Source: JBKECY01 sp047975025
GTDB taxonomy: Bacteria; Bacillota; Clostridia; Lachnospirales; Lachnospiraceae
Reading direction: 5' to 3'
NCBI GenBank assembly: GCA_047975025.1
Contig: JBKECY010000052.1
Span: forward strand, 62,001-126,000
Length of the DNA: 64,000 bases
Numbering within the stretch: the stretch's first letter is position 1; each line of letters begins with the position of its first letter. The notes beneath the pieces were generated by a model. That model saw only the letters and a program-made list of their open reading frames with translations, had not been told where the DNA came from and searched no databases. The position numbers were made by a program, and so were the translations under genes. Shown piece by piece: positions 54,064 through 62,829 of this stretch.

Positions 54064-54220
54064 ACTCCCTCCATCTCGCTTGTAACGGCGTACCTTATAT
54101 GACTGATATTTTTTAGTAGCAATATTGTAATGTACCTACATTGCAGATCCCAAGTTACCCTTTTACCTTTATTTTGCAGGAGGAGCTAAACAGCAAGCTC
54201 CCCCCTGCCTGCATTACTTC

Positions 54221-54970
54221 TTATTCTGGTGCAACCGTAATCTCGAAAACACTGCGGTCGGCACGATAACGCGCCAGCGAATACTCTATTGGCTCTCCGA
54301 ATACATTGCAGCCCACTGAGCTAAAGTACTGAATTGGCTTTCCCTTGCGCACTCCTAAATATTCCAAATCCTTCGCTGTCGCTTCAATTGCTTCGACCCG
54401 GCGTTCAATACGCACAATCTTCGTATTCTCATCCCTTCCAAGTACAGAGTACAATGACTCTTTTGTCAGATCTTCCTCCAGCAAAAATCCACAGCGTTCA
54501 TAGGGTAAATAGGTCTTGATTGTCACGAGCGGCTCCCCATTGGCCGAACGTTTCCTATGCAGAAATATTACCTTGTCATCTTCCTGAATATTCAGATGTT
54601 TGGCTACGTCTACGTTGGCCGGCAGCACTTCCATCTCTAACACCTGCGTACTTGCCGTAAATCCCTGACGCTCCATTGAGGAGCTGAAAGATTCGATCTT
54701 TGTCAGAAAATTCTGGTTGATTTTCGGCCTGGCTACAAAGGTGCCTTTACTCTTCATTCTGTACAGATACCCCTCTTGTACAAGTTCTGCAATGGCCTGA
54801 CGTACTGTTGTACGACTGAGTTCAAAAATTTCGCAAAGCTCATTTTCTGTTGGAATCAGCTCATCACTTTTAAAATTCCCTTTTTTTATTTCTGCCAATA
54901 GCAACTCTCGCAGCTGAAAATACAGCGGTATGGGGACTGACTTATCTATCTTGTTTTTTTCTAATGCCAT
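54221..54970 (-). CDS. GntR family regulator with UTRA ligand domain
   Basis: A 249-residue HutC-type repressor. The winged helix (about 12-78) contains PTENELCEIFELSRTTVRQAIAEL and the wing GYLYRMKSKGTFVA; the UTRA domain follows, with IFLHRKRSANGEPL and the C-terminal YSLARYRADRSVFEITV. The ATG at 54970 has a better distance from GGAGG than the ATG at 54976. It is divergent from the glycerol-dehydrogenase-like gene and upstream of the kinase genes, so it probably controls both. Confidence 0.92.
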   Translation of the reverse strand: MALEKNKIDKSVPIPLYFQLRELLLAEIKKGNFKSDELIPTENELCEIFELSRTTVRQAIAELVQEGYLYRMKSKGTFVARPKINQNFLTKIESFSSSMERQGFTASTQVLEMEVLPANVDVAKHLNIQEDDKVIFLHRKRSANGEPLVTIKTYLPYERCGFLLEEDLTKESLYSVLGRDENTKIVRIERRVEAIEATAKDLEYLGVRKGKPIQYFSSVGCNVFGEPIEYSLARYRADRSVFEITVAPE

Positions 54971-55100
54971 ATGCATCTTCCTCCGAATTATTTCCCTGTA
55001 AATGTCTTTGTTAATACATTATACTATAATAACTTAGTACATACAAGAACTACTGTTAAATATCATTTCATTTTAATGTCGTTACATTACAATATTACTA

Positions 55101-55147
55101 TTGACTTACCTCTTGACGCATGCTATATTGTTTTTATAGAGTAAGTC
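55101..55147 (+). promoter_or_regulatory. Promoter of the glycerol-dehydrogenase-like gene with flanking inverted repeat
   Basis: TTGACT (55101-55106) and TATATT (55124-55129) are separated by 17 bases. GACTTAC (55103-55109) and its complement GTAAGTC (55141-55147) bracket the -10 region, a plausible pair of half-sites for the divergent GntR protein. Confidence 0.55.
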
Positions 55148-55179
55148 TATCGACACATAAAGTCAGGAGGTAATACGGT

Positions 55180-56295
55180 ATGTCTATGATTCAACACGCA
55201 ACACGAGCCTTTGGCTCTCCCAGCCGGTATATCCAGGGACGGTACGAACTGGAGCATCTAAAAGAGTACACTGATGCCTACGGCAAGAAAACACTTATTC
55301 TGACAGATACCTTTTTCTACAAGGACTACCAGAAAAAATTCGAGGATATGTATGCAGGTGGAGACAGCGATGTTCTTGTATATGAATTCTCCGGTGAAAT
55401 AACAGCTGAAAAGATTGAGCAAATAGCTGAGGAAGTACGCGGCTTTTCTCCTGATGTTGTAGCCGGTATGGGCGGCGGAAAAACAATGGATACAGCTAAG
55501 GCAGTTGCCGACCTGTTTAAAGCTGCTACAATCATCATTCCTACCACTGCTTCGACAGATGCCCCCACAATTGGGCTATCCGTAATTTATACCGAAACAG
55601 GCGAACATGTAGGTGCCCGACATTATATTAAAAATCCTGATTTGGTACTGTTGGATACCGATATTATAAGCAAAGCACCACTTCGTTTTCTAATTGCCGG
55701 TATTGGAGATGCATTAGCAACTTATATCGAAACCAGAGCAAATCTGGAATCCCACTCTCCAAATTACGTCGGCAAGGGATTCTGTGCCACCGTTGCCGTA
55801 AAAGCCATCGCACAGGCATGCCATCAAACAATCTTACAGCAGGGAGTACGTGCTATGGAAGCTGCCCGTAAGGGGCTTTGTACGATTGATGTCGAAGATG
55901 TCATTGAAGCCAACACGCTTCTAAGCGGTCTTGGTGTACAGAATTCAAGCTGTGCCGGTGCACATTCAATTGCAGAGGGATTAACTGTACTGCCCGCCTG
56001 TGAAAAACTTCTTCATGGTGAAGTCGTTGCCTTTGGAATCCTTGTGCAGCTGCTGATTGAAGGACGCCCCGAAGAAGAAGTTGAAGAAATCTATTCTTTC
56101 TTCAAAGCTGTTGGCCTGCCGGCTACCTTTGAAGCACTAGGAATCAAAGATGTAACCTCTGAGGAGATTTTTAAAGTTGCACAGGAGTCCTTGAAATCCT
56201 ATTGGGACGTGGAACCTTTCCCTGTGACTGCGCAAATGATTAGTGATGCAATGGTACTCGCAGATATAATTGGACAAAAATACACAGTCCAGTAG
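55180..56295 (+). CDS. Glycerol dehydrogenase-like (GldA) metal-dependent dehydrogenase
   Basis: A 371-residue Fe/Zn-dependent alcohol dehydrogenase. The GldA pattern is complete: GSPSRYIQG, VAGMGGGKTMDTAKAVA (NAD site), PTTASTDAPT, and metal ligands in GIGDALATYIE (Asp), CAGAHSIAEGL (His) and LHGEVVAFG (His). It oxidises glycerol or another polyol to a ketone. A strong AGGAGGT precedes the ATG. It stands alone on + but is divergent from gntR of the polyol locus. Confidence 0.93.
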   Translation: MSMIQHATRAFGSPSRYIQGRYELEHLKEYTDAYGKKTLILTDTFFYKDYQKKFEDMYAGGDSDVLVYEFSGEITAEKIEQIAEEVRGFSPDVVAGMGGGKTMDTAKAVADLFKAATIIIPTTASTDAPTIGLSVIYTETGEHVGARHYIKNPDLVLLDTDIISKAPLRFLIAGIGDALATYIETRANLESHSPNYVGKGFCATVAVKAIAQACHQTILQQGVRAMEAARKGLCTIDVEDVIEANTLLSGLGVQNSSCAGAHSIAEGLTVLPACEKLLHGEVVAFGILVQLLIEGRPEEEVEEIYSFFKAVGLPATFEALGIKDVTSEEIFKVAQESLKSYWDVEPFPVTAQMISDAMVLADIIGQKYTVQ

Positions 56296-56317
56296 AATAC
56301 CAGCTAACATATAGTAC

Positions 56318-56370
56318 AATACACACGAAGGGCAAAGTGCGAACTATCAGCTTTGCCCTTCGTGTGTATT
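56318..56370. terminator. Very long terminator hairpin containing copy 2 of the 29-base repeat
   Basis: A perfect 20-bp stem, from 56318-56337 with 56351-56370, closes a 13-base loop. The inner 29 bases (56330-56358) match the hairpin at 18898-18926 at 24 positions, including the loop pattern CGAAnnATC. The right arm touches the stop of the convergent hipA, so it may serve both genes. Confidence 0.85.
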
Positions 56371-57632
56371 TATACTTTAAATGTCATAGCAAATGCAGGT
56401 GACATATTCTCAATAGCTCCTCTGCCTAATCCATATTCATTTGCTAATCGTTTCCAATTAGATTCAACAATTTCTTTAATATGTTTTAGTTCATCATTTG
56501 CCTGTTTTATAGTCAACTGATACATTTTAGCCACTGACAACGCTAGATTAAAATCAATCAAATTACTCTCAGAATCTACATTTAGTGATAAGGAATCCCC
56601 ATAAGCACTCGGATTAACATCATATAGCGGAGACAAAATCCACCCATGTGCCGAGAGAATAAATCCATGATTTCTTAAATGATCGTCAGTGTTTGAAACC
56701 GCCATATTAAATACAATTCTTTTCCATAATTCTAATAAGTCTGTTTTAGGTGTTGCACCATATTTTCGAATAAATGACGCAATATCCAGATAGCTTGAAC
56801 CTTCTGATGCGTCTGCTCCATCAGTCTTTCTCAAGAGTGTCATCGCAGAAGAAAAATGTATTCTTTGCTGCCCATTCCGATCAAATCTTTTAGTAATAAA
56901 TGTACTTCCCATTTTTGAAAGTTACTCGAGTTTGGCTTCCGGGACATTTAATCCGCAAAGAACTGCAAGGTCATGTACAACCATCTCCCATGCTGCTACA
57001 TTTACTTCATCATGTTTTGACGGGAATTTTGCTATCCACAAAGACTGATCAGGTGCCACAATCGAAGCTTTAGGTCTTGCTCCCCCCAGGGAAGAGCCAG
57101 GTGCCACTAATTGACTCAACCATTGTTCTCCAACTCCGTCTTCATTTTTTTCGAATTCAAAAACTGCGGATTCCAATGTTCTTAGCGTTGTCCACGGCGG
57201 TGCTGCCATTTCTCTATCATTCGATAGAAACGGCCCCTCTTCTGACAGGGAAAATCGTAGTGCGCCCATTCTGGTTTCATCATATACTCCCAACAAGAAA
57301 TCTATATCCGTTAACGTTCTGGGTTTGCGTCCTTCCTTTTTTGCTACAATCATTTCTCTTCGTTTCATTAGCAGCCGTCCCCAACGATCCGGACATGAAT
57401 CCGCAAAGACACCAAATAAAGTTTTGCCAGTTGGCGCATATTGCCGCCCCTTATATAATGCCAAATCAGGATCAAACACGATATTTTCATCAATTATGTT
57501 TAACCACCTGTCATCATATTCAAATGACACTATCTCTCGACCTTTCCCGCCATCTACATGCAGGCTTCCTATTTTGGAAGGAGTAGTTTCTTTCCAGTTT
57601 TCATATACATATATCGGGGTTATAAACTCCAT
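56370..57632 (-). pseudogene. hipA: HipA family kinase toxin, interrupted by an in-frame stop
   Basis: A single reading frame of about 420 codons has one TAA at 56924-56922. Before it lie the N-terminal domain and SSLGGARPKASI (nucleotide loop); after it lie STFITKRFDR, the catalytic SNTDDHLRNHGF and the metal site YDVNPS. HipA kinases phosphorylate glutamyl-tRNA synthetase or related targets. The active site is downstream of the stop, so the toxin is dead unless the stop is suppressed. The ATG after the stop has no ribosome site. It is not split as in HipBST, where the small HipS is far shorter. Confidence 0.85.
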
Positions 57633-57635
57633 ATT

Positions 57636-57953
57636 TTACCTATTCCCTTGGGCTCTTTTACGTGAGGGCAGATTTAAATCCTGTAATTTTCTACCGAACA
57701 CGTCATCCTTAGCAATTAATTCCAAATCCTTATCCATTCCACCTAATGCATGTAATACCGCTGCATAAGTTCCTAATGAAACCGTCGGAGTTCCTTTTTC
57801 AACCGACCATAATGTAGCCCTGCTAATACCGGCTCTTTCAGCAATTAATTCTGTCGAAAGATTACGACGTAGTCTGGCCTTTTTTATTTGCTCCCCCATT
57901 ACTTCGAGTATTTCTTGGGTTTCTGGCATAATAGCAATAGTTTTTTTACTCAT
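57636..57953 (-). CDS. hipB: HipB-type XRE antitoxin
   Basis: A 105-residue protein with a Cro/C1 helix-turn-helix (about 20-75; LIAERAGISRATLWSVEKG). It precedes hipA by 3 bases, the classic antitoxin-toxin order, and should bind both the kinase and its own promoter. The C-terminal tail SRKRAQ is basic. GAGGTGATA precedes the ATG. The antitoxin looks intact although the toxin is broken. Confidence 0.88.
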   Translation of the reverse strand: MSKKTIAIMPETQEILEVMGEQIKKARLRRNLSTELIAERAGISRATLWSVEKGTPTVSLGTYAAVLHALGGMDKDLELIAKDDVFGRKLQDLNLPSRKRAQGNR

Positions 57954-57967
57954 ATTATCACCTCTAT

Positions 57968-58014
57968 GTTTATTATATTAAACTATTTTTAGCTTTTTGT
58001 CAATTATATTAAAC
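57968..58014. promoter_or_regulatory. Candidate HipB operator repeats
   Basis: ATTATATTAAAC occurs twice (57972-57983 and 58003-58014), 31 bases apart, or three helical turns. The left copy sits in GTTTA-N6-TAAAC. The position just upstream of hipB suits autorepression. Confidence 0.5.
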
Positions 58015-58044
58015 GTTATAACTATTCTTTTCAGCACAAAAAGC

Positions 58045-58068
58045 ACCGCCAGTCAAATGACTGGCGGT
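58045..58068 (-). terminator. Terminator of the second ribose-type transporter operon
   Basis: ACCGCCAGTCA and TGACTGGCGGT form an 11-bp stem with a tight loop; on the minus strand GCTTTTTG follows. It lies between the polyol dehydrogenase and hipB. Confidence 0.85.
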
Positions 58069-58099
58069 AGCTAAAATCTATCTTTGCTGCGTATCACTT

Positions 58100-59137
58100 C
58101 TAAAATACAATTATCCCTTTTTTCCCAATTTTACGATCCAATAATTTTTGAAACGCATCTACTGAGTCATCAAATTTGAAATAGTCTGATATAAATTCTT
58201 TAATCACAAGTCTGCCTTCCAATATCCATTCCATAATTTGAGCAGTCGCTTCTCCCTCTTCCCTTTTTCTGGGCATCTGCTGGTATATGACCTGCCAGTT
58301 ATAATCTGCTTTTGAAAAGTCGATCGTAATCTCCTCTTTTTCCGGTACACCATAGCAGAGCACTTTACCTCTGTCAGCAATCAAAGGCATAGCCTGATTT
58401 ACAATAGCCGGTGAGCCTACTGCATCCAGCACATAATTGACTCCTTGCGGGTACAGACCCCGAATTTGAGCCGGCAGATCACCCTCCTTGCTGTTAAACG
58501 TCTTCGTTGCACCATTTAGTCTGGCACTTTCCAGCTTTTCTTCAATTACATCGACTGCTATGAGTTCAGATACACCTAATAATGACAGAATTTTGATAAA
58601 GCTAAGCCCTACCGGGCCACATCCAAAGACCACAATGGTTTCATGCGGCTGTATGCCAAAATAACGGATATTACTTAATACCTCTCGAAATGTAACCAGC
58701 ATTACAGCATCAACCGGGTCCAGGGAGGGATCCAGAACCGTTTGCGCATAAGCACAATCCGGAATCTCCTCATCCGCTGCATACACTGCCATCTTATCCC
58801 AGACAACGCCATACTCACTCATTGCCCCCCAGCCTGATCCCAGCCCCGGATACAAAGTTTCATCAGGATCAACAAACGGAAGCAGTACTTTGTCACCTAC
58901 TTTGTAGCCGCGTACATCCGAACCGACTTCTACCACTTCTCCCACACCTTCATGCCCCAGCATAATAGGATATAGATCTTTGGGGAAGCCTTTAAAGGTA
59001 TGATGGAGCAGCTTTACATCCGTTCCGCACATGCCATTCGCAATCATTTTGACCAAGGCCTGCTTTGAATTAATTGCAGGTGTTGGTACTTCCTGCAGCC
59101 CGAAGCTGCCATCTTTTTCTATCACAAATGTTCTCAC
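58100..59137 (-). CDS. Zinc-type medium-chain polyol dehydrogenase
   Basis: A 345-residue MDR dehydrogenase. Catalytic zinc ligands are in NGMCGTDVKLL (Cys) and LGHEGVGEVVEVG (His, Glu); the NAD fold has VVFGCGPVGLSFIKILSLLG. The four-cysteine structural zinc lobe is absent: residues 90-110 read LLPFVDPDETLYPGLGSG. A GTG start follows AGGAGG. It is last in the transporter operon and probably oxidises the imported sugar alcohol or sugar. Confidence 0.88.
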   Translation of the reverse strand: MRTFVIEKDGSFGLQEVPTPAINSKQALVKMIANGMCGTDVKLLHHTFKGFPKDLYPIMLGHEGVGEVVEVGSDVRGYKVGDKVLLPFVDPDETLYPGLGSGWGAMSEYGVVWDKMAVYAADEEIPDCAYAQTVLDPSLDPVDAVMLVTFREVLSNIRYFGIQPHETIVVFGCGPVGLSFIKILSLLGVSELIAVDVIEEKLESARLNGATKTFNSKEGDLPAQIRGLYPQGVNYVLDAVGSPAIVNQAMPLIADRGKVLCYGVPEKEEITIDFSKADYNWQVIYQQMPRKREEGEATAQIMEWILEGRLVIKEFISDYFKFDDSVDAFQKLLDRKIGKKGIIVF

Positions 59138-59149
59138 TATGATTTCCTC

Positions 59150-60133
59150 CTATTTTACAATAAAACTTCGTGAAGAACGATCCGTATTAATCGCAATTGC
59201 AATCAATACAACCAGTCCAAACACAATTTTCTGCCAGTATACGTTAACACTTACAATGTTCATCCCATTCTTAATAATGGATACAATGAACACGCCCAAA
59301 ATTGTGGTCAATATATTGCCCGAGCCTCCAATTAAAGCCGTTCCCCCAAGAACTACGGCTGAAATGACCATCAAGGTGAAAGAGTCACCGACCGTTGGGG
59401 CACTGCTCTTGGCTTTGGCCATCAGAAAGATTGCCCCCAGTGCCACACAGAATCCATTGATTGCAAACGCTGTGATTTTTATTCTGTCGACCGGTATTCC
59501 CGCCATACGTGCGGCTCGCTCATTACCGCCTATTGCATATAATCCCCGTCCAAATGGTGTCCTCGTCAATATGACATAATACACCACGATCAGTACCAGT
59601 ACGAGAATCAACGGAAGCCCCAGCGGACCCAACGAAATTTTATACCAGTTAATCGTTCCCCACAGATTTTTAGGAATCGAAACTGGGGAATTACTGATCA
59701 GAAGGGCTATGGAATTCCATATGGACATAAATGCAAGAGAGGCTATAAACGAGGGGACTTTAAGCTTTACATGAATCACTCCCAGAATCATACCCGCAAG
59801 TATTGAAAAGAGGATGGTGAGCGTAAAGGCCACCAGCATAATGAACCAGTCTGCATAAAATGTATCCTTGAATTTCATAATGATGCTGAGTACCATGACA
59901 TTTGCCACAGAACACATAGCTCCTACTGACAAATCAATCGAGCCAATCAGAATAATCGGCATCATTCCCGCCGCCATAATCATAAGAGGAGCCGTATCGC
60001 TCAGCAGATTATTAATATTGGAAATATTCAGGAAGCTTCTTTCCATCAGGGTAAATACAACTACCAGACACACAATCACGACAAGGCTGAAGTATCTCGT
60101 AAGACTCCCCTTACTAATCTCAAATTTTTTCAT
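59150..60133 (-). CDS. Ribose-type ABC transporter permease 2
   Basis: A 327-residue CUT2 permease with about 8-10 helices. IILIGSIDLSVGAMCS, TPFGRGLYAIGGNERAARMAGI and GTALIGGSGNILTTILG are family blocks. The ATG at 60133 follows AGGAGG; an upstream in-frame GTG overlaps that site. It partners the other permease (61697) and the ATPase between them. Confidence 0.92.
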   Translation of the reverse strand: MKKFEISKGSLTRYFSLVVIVCLVVVFTLMERSFLNISNINNLLSDTAPLMIMAAGMMPIILIGSIDLSVGAMCSVANVMVLSIIMKFKDTFYADWFIMLVAFTLTILFSILAGMILGVIHVKLKVPSFIASLAFMSIWNSIALLISNSPVSIPKNLWGTINWYKISLGPLGLPLILVLVLIVVYYVILTRTPFGRGLYAIGGNERAARMAGIPVDRIKITAFAINGFCVALGAIFLMAKAKSSAPTVGDSFTLMVISAVVLGGTALIGGSGNILTTILGVFIVSIIKNGMNIVSVNVYWQKIVFGLVVLIAIAINTDRSSRSFIVK

Positions 60134-60145
60134 TTCTTCCACCTC

Positions 60146-61678
60146 CTAGACCATCATGCTGATTATGGATACCTGTGTCGGCTTGCTGTCAACAGCCGCA
60201 TCCAGCTCTCCGGTAATCAATCCATCGCGCATGATCAACACCCGGTTCGACATTCCAATGCACTCATCCAGGGTATCGCCCAAGAGAATTATGGATTTTC
60301 CTTCTGCAACCATCTTACGAATCAAATCGTAGATTTCTTCTTTTGCTCCGACATCCACACCGCGTGTAGGATGATTCAATATAACAATTTGGGCTTCTGA
60401 TGCAAGTGCTCTTGCAAACACGACCTTTTGCTGGTTGCCACCGGAGAGCTGTATCAGAAGTTCATCCTTGCCGCTGGTCTTAATGCGAAGCTTTTTGATC
60501 CACTCAACAGCCTGTGCGGATACTATCTTGCGGGAGACAAGCAGCCGTCTGCGCAAGAGTTTGGCATTCGATAATGCAATATTATCTTCTACTGACAGCC
60601 CTCGTACGATACCTTCAATCATCCGCTCCATTGGAATCATTAAAATCCCGTCCCTTAACGCCTGTGCGGGTGCAGAATAATTAACGCGCTGCCCTCTGAC
60701 TTTCATATGACCGGAGTCTGCCTTCTCATCTCCGCAGAGCACAGAGCAGATTTCCTCTTTGCCGGAGCCTACCACACCACAAAATCCTAAGATTTCTCCC
60801 CTGTGCAGCTGGAAGCTTACATGCTTGAATTTTCCCCAGCACCCTAAGTCAGCCGCCTCAAGTACCACCTCTTCTTCCGGTGTGATCTGCTTATCCAGAT
60901 GATAATACTCTGTCGTTGTTTCATGGCCGACCATGCGTTCATACAATATTTCTTCTGTGGCTTCTGCAATAGGCATATTTCCGGCGTTTTGACCGTCTTT
61001 ATACACATAGACACGATCTGATATTTCCAATACTTCATCCAGCCTGTGTGATACAAAAATGACCGAATGCCCTTTGGCCGTTAATTTACGAATTTCTTTG
61101 AAAAGTACCTGTACCTCTGTTTCATTTAGTACAGAAGTTGGCTCATCCAGCAGAATCAGGCATTTCCCATCGGCAGAAGCATTCTTTGTAATATTAACTA
61201 CCTTAGCGATTTCTATCATTTGACGGGTTGCAAAATTAAGGTCAATTACTTTCTTCTTAGGATTAATATGCTCACACCCTACCTCCGAGAGTACATTCTT
61301 CGCCTCTTCATACATTTTTTTCCAGTTTACTATTCCCAAGTGCTTAAACTCTTTTTCATGCCCGAAGAAAATGTTCTGTCCTACGGAAAGTGTTGTAATC
61401 AAGGACTGCTCCTGATACACCATCCCAATCCCGTCAGCATTTGCCTCCAGTGGATTCTGCGGGGCGAACGGTTTGCTGCGCAGCATCATCTCTCCGGAGG
61501 TCTGCGGCTGTACCCCTATGATAATCTTCATAAGAGTTGATTTTCCCGCTCCATTCTCTCCAATTAAACCTATGACTTCCCCTTCATAAACATCCAGGTC
61601 TACACCTTTTAAAGCCTGCGTTCCATGAAAGGATTTTGTTATGTTCTTTGCACTAAATAACAATTGTCTATCTGCCAT
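60146..61678 (-). CDS. Ribose-type ABC transporter ATP-binding protein
   Basis: A 510-residue protein with two ABC domains. Walker A GENGAGKST and LILLDEPTSVL in the first, GVVGSGKEE and LSGGNQQKVVFARAL with VILNHPTRGVDVG in the second. In the second Walker B the usual Asp-Glu is replaced by Asn-His (LNHPTRG), an oddity that may reduce hydrolysis there. It lies between two permease genes, an unusual RbsA-type layout with a permease heterodimer. Confidence 0.93.
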   Translation of the reverse strand: MADRQLLFSAKNITKSFHGTQALKGVDLDVYEGEVIGLIGENGAGKSTLMKIIIGVQPQTSGEMMLRSKPFAPQNPLEANADGIGMVYQEQSLITTLSVGQNIFFGHEKEFKHLGIVNWKKMYEEAKNVLSEVGCEHINPKKKVIDLNFATRQMIEIAKVVNITKNASADGKCLILLDEPTSVLNETEVQVLFKEIRKLTAKGHSVIFVSHRLDEVLEISDRVYVYKDGQNAGNMPIAEATEEILYERMVGHETTTEYYHLDKQITPEEEVVLEAADLGCWGKFKHVSFQLHRGEILGFCGVVGSGKEEICSVLCGDEKADSGHMKVRGQRVNYSAPAQALRDGILMIPMERMIEGIVRGLSVEDNIALSNAKLLRRRLLVSRKIVSAQAVEWIKKLRIKTSGKDELLIQLSGGNQQKVVFARALASEAQIVILNHPTRGVDVGAKEEIYDLIRKMVAEGKSIILLGDTLDECIGMSNRVLIMRDGLITGELDAAVDSKPTQVSIISMMV

Positions 61679-61696
61679 ATCTCTCCCTCCATGCTT

Positions 61697-62716
61697 CTAC
61701 TTACTGATAACCGTAGCATCATGCTTAATTGTCAGGATAACCGCAATCAGTATGATGGCACCTTGAATACCTGTCTTGATGTTTGGGTTTACCCCCATCA
61801 TGGTCAGACCATTAATTAAAACAGTCATAATCAGTGTTCCTACAACCGTATTGACGACACCGCCTTTGCCTCCTGTCAGCGCCGTACCTCCAATAACAAC
61901 CGCTGCCTGCGCCGGGAACATCTGGTCCGTTCCAATGGCTATCTGCCCTTGTCCCAACCGCAGTGCACCAATTACACCGGCAACACCATAGCAGAACCCC
62001 GCCAGTATAAACACTTTGATTTTTACTCGGTCTACCTGTATTCCTACCGCTTTAGGGATTGTCTCATCTGTTCCAATAGCATATATATGACGCCCGAATG
62101 GGGTAAACTCCTGAATATAATAGCAGATGGCCAGAACGACTAATGCAATCCACGTAATTACCGGAATCCCCAGAAAGGAAGCTTTAGGAATCGCCACCAT
62201 GAGCGGATCCCGGATCGTTGCCGGTTTTCCGCTATATGAGAGCATCCCGATTCCGATACAGATATTCATAAATGCAAAGCTTACCATAAAAGATGGGATT
62301 TTTACTTTTACATAAATCACTCCCACAATAAATCCAATCAGGACTGCACAAAGGATGGCCAGACACAGCCCGAACACCCCCATATTATTCGCATTCTTAG
62401 AATTAGCGACAAAGATGGCAGCAAGTGACCCCACCATCCCGACACTGCCGTCGATTGAAAGATCGATACTGCCTATCATTATTACGAAGGTGAGTCCCAA
62501 TGCTACCAGCAATGGAATCGACCATTGGTTCAAAATTGCCACCAGGTTGTCAAATCCCAGAAAGGATCTGCCCTTTAAAATTGAAAATACGATGAACAGC
62601 GCTGCCAGAACACCTACCGGTGCCCAACGCATCATTTTTTCTTTTTGATTATCTGCTTTTACTTTTGCAGCAAATTCCTCTGTAATGGTAAGTGCCACCC
62701 GATTTTTTGCTTCCAT
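61697..62716 (-). CDS. Ribose-type ABC transporter permease 1
   Basis: A 339-residue CUT2 permease with a charged N-terminal extension of about 40 residues before the first helix. Family blocks are VIMIGSIDLSIDGSVG, TPFGRHIYAIGTDETIPKAVGI and GTALTGGKGGVVNTVVG. The ATG at 62716 follows GGGAGTG; the longer frame has none. It follows the binding-protein gene by 113 bases. Confidence 0.92.
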   Translation of the reverse strand: MEAKNRVALTITEEFAAKVKADNQKEKMMRWAPVGVLAALFIVFSILKGRSFLGFDNLVAILNQWSIPLLVALGLTFVIMIGSIDLSIDGSVGMVGSLAAIFVANSKNANNMGVFGLCLAILCAVLIGFIVGVIYVKVKIPSFMVSFAFMNICIGIGMLSYSGKPATIRDPLMVAIPKASFLGIPVITWIALVVLAICYYIQEFTPFGRHIYAIGTDETIPKAVGIQVDRVKIKVFILAGFCYGVAGVIGALRLGQGQIAIGTDQMFPAQAAVVIGGTALTGGKGGVVNTVVGTLIMTVLINGLTMMGVNPNIKTGIQGAIILIAVILTIKHDATVISK

Positions 62717-62829
62717 AACATCACTCCCATCCATGTTTTTCACAAGACGAGGGCTGATTCAATCTCAGCCCCAGTCTGTTCATCTGTGTATCTGATACTT
62801 GCATGCCACACTCTGGACTGCGCTGCCTG

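Noticed and set aside
54170..54215. Terminator after gntR (GCAGGAGGAGCT...AGCTCCCCCCTGC)
   Set aside because: The stem is imperfect and no T run follows on the minus strand.
56370..57632. A HipBST-type three-gene toxin system
   Set aside because: The two halves of hipA are one frame divided by a stop in the middle of the kinase, not a separate small HipS, and the second half lacks a ribosome site.
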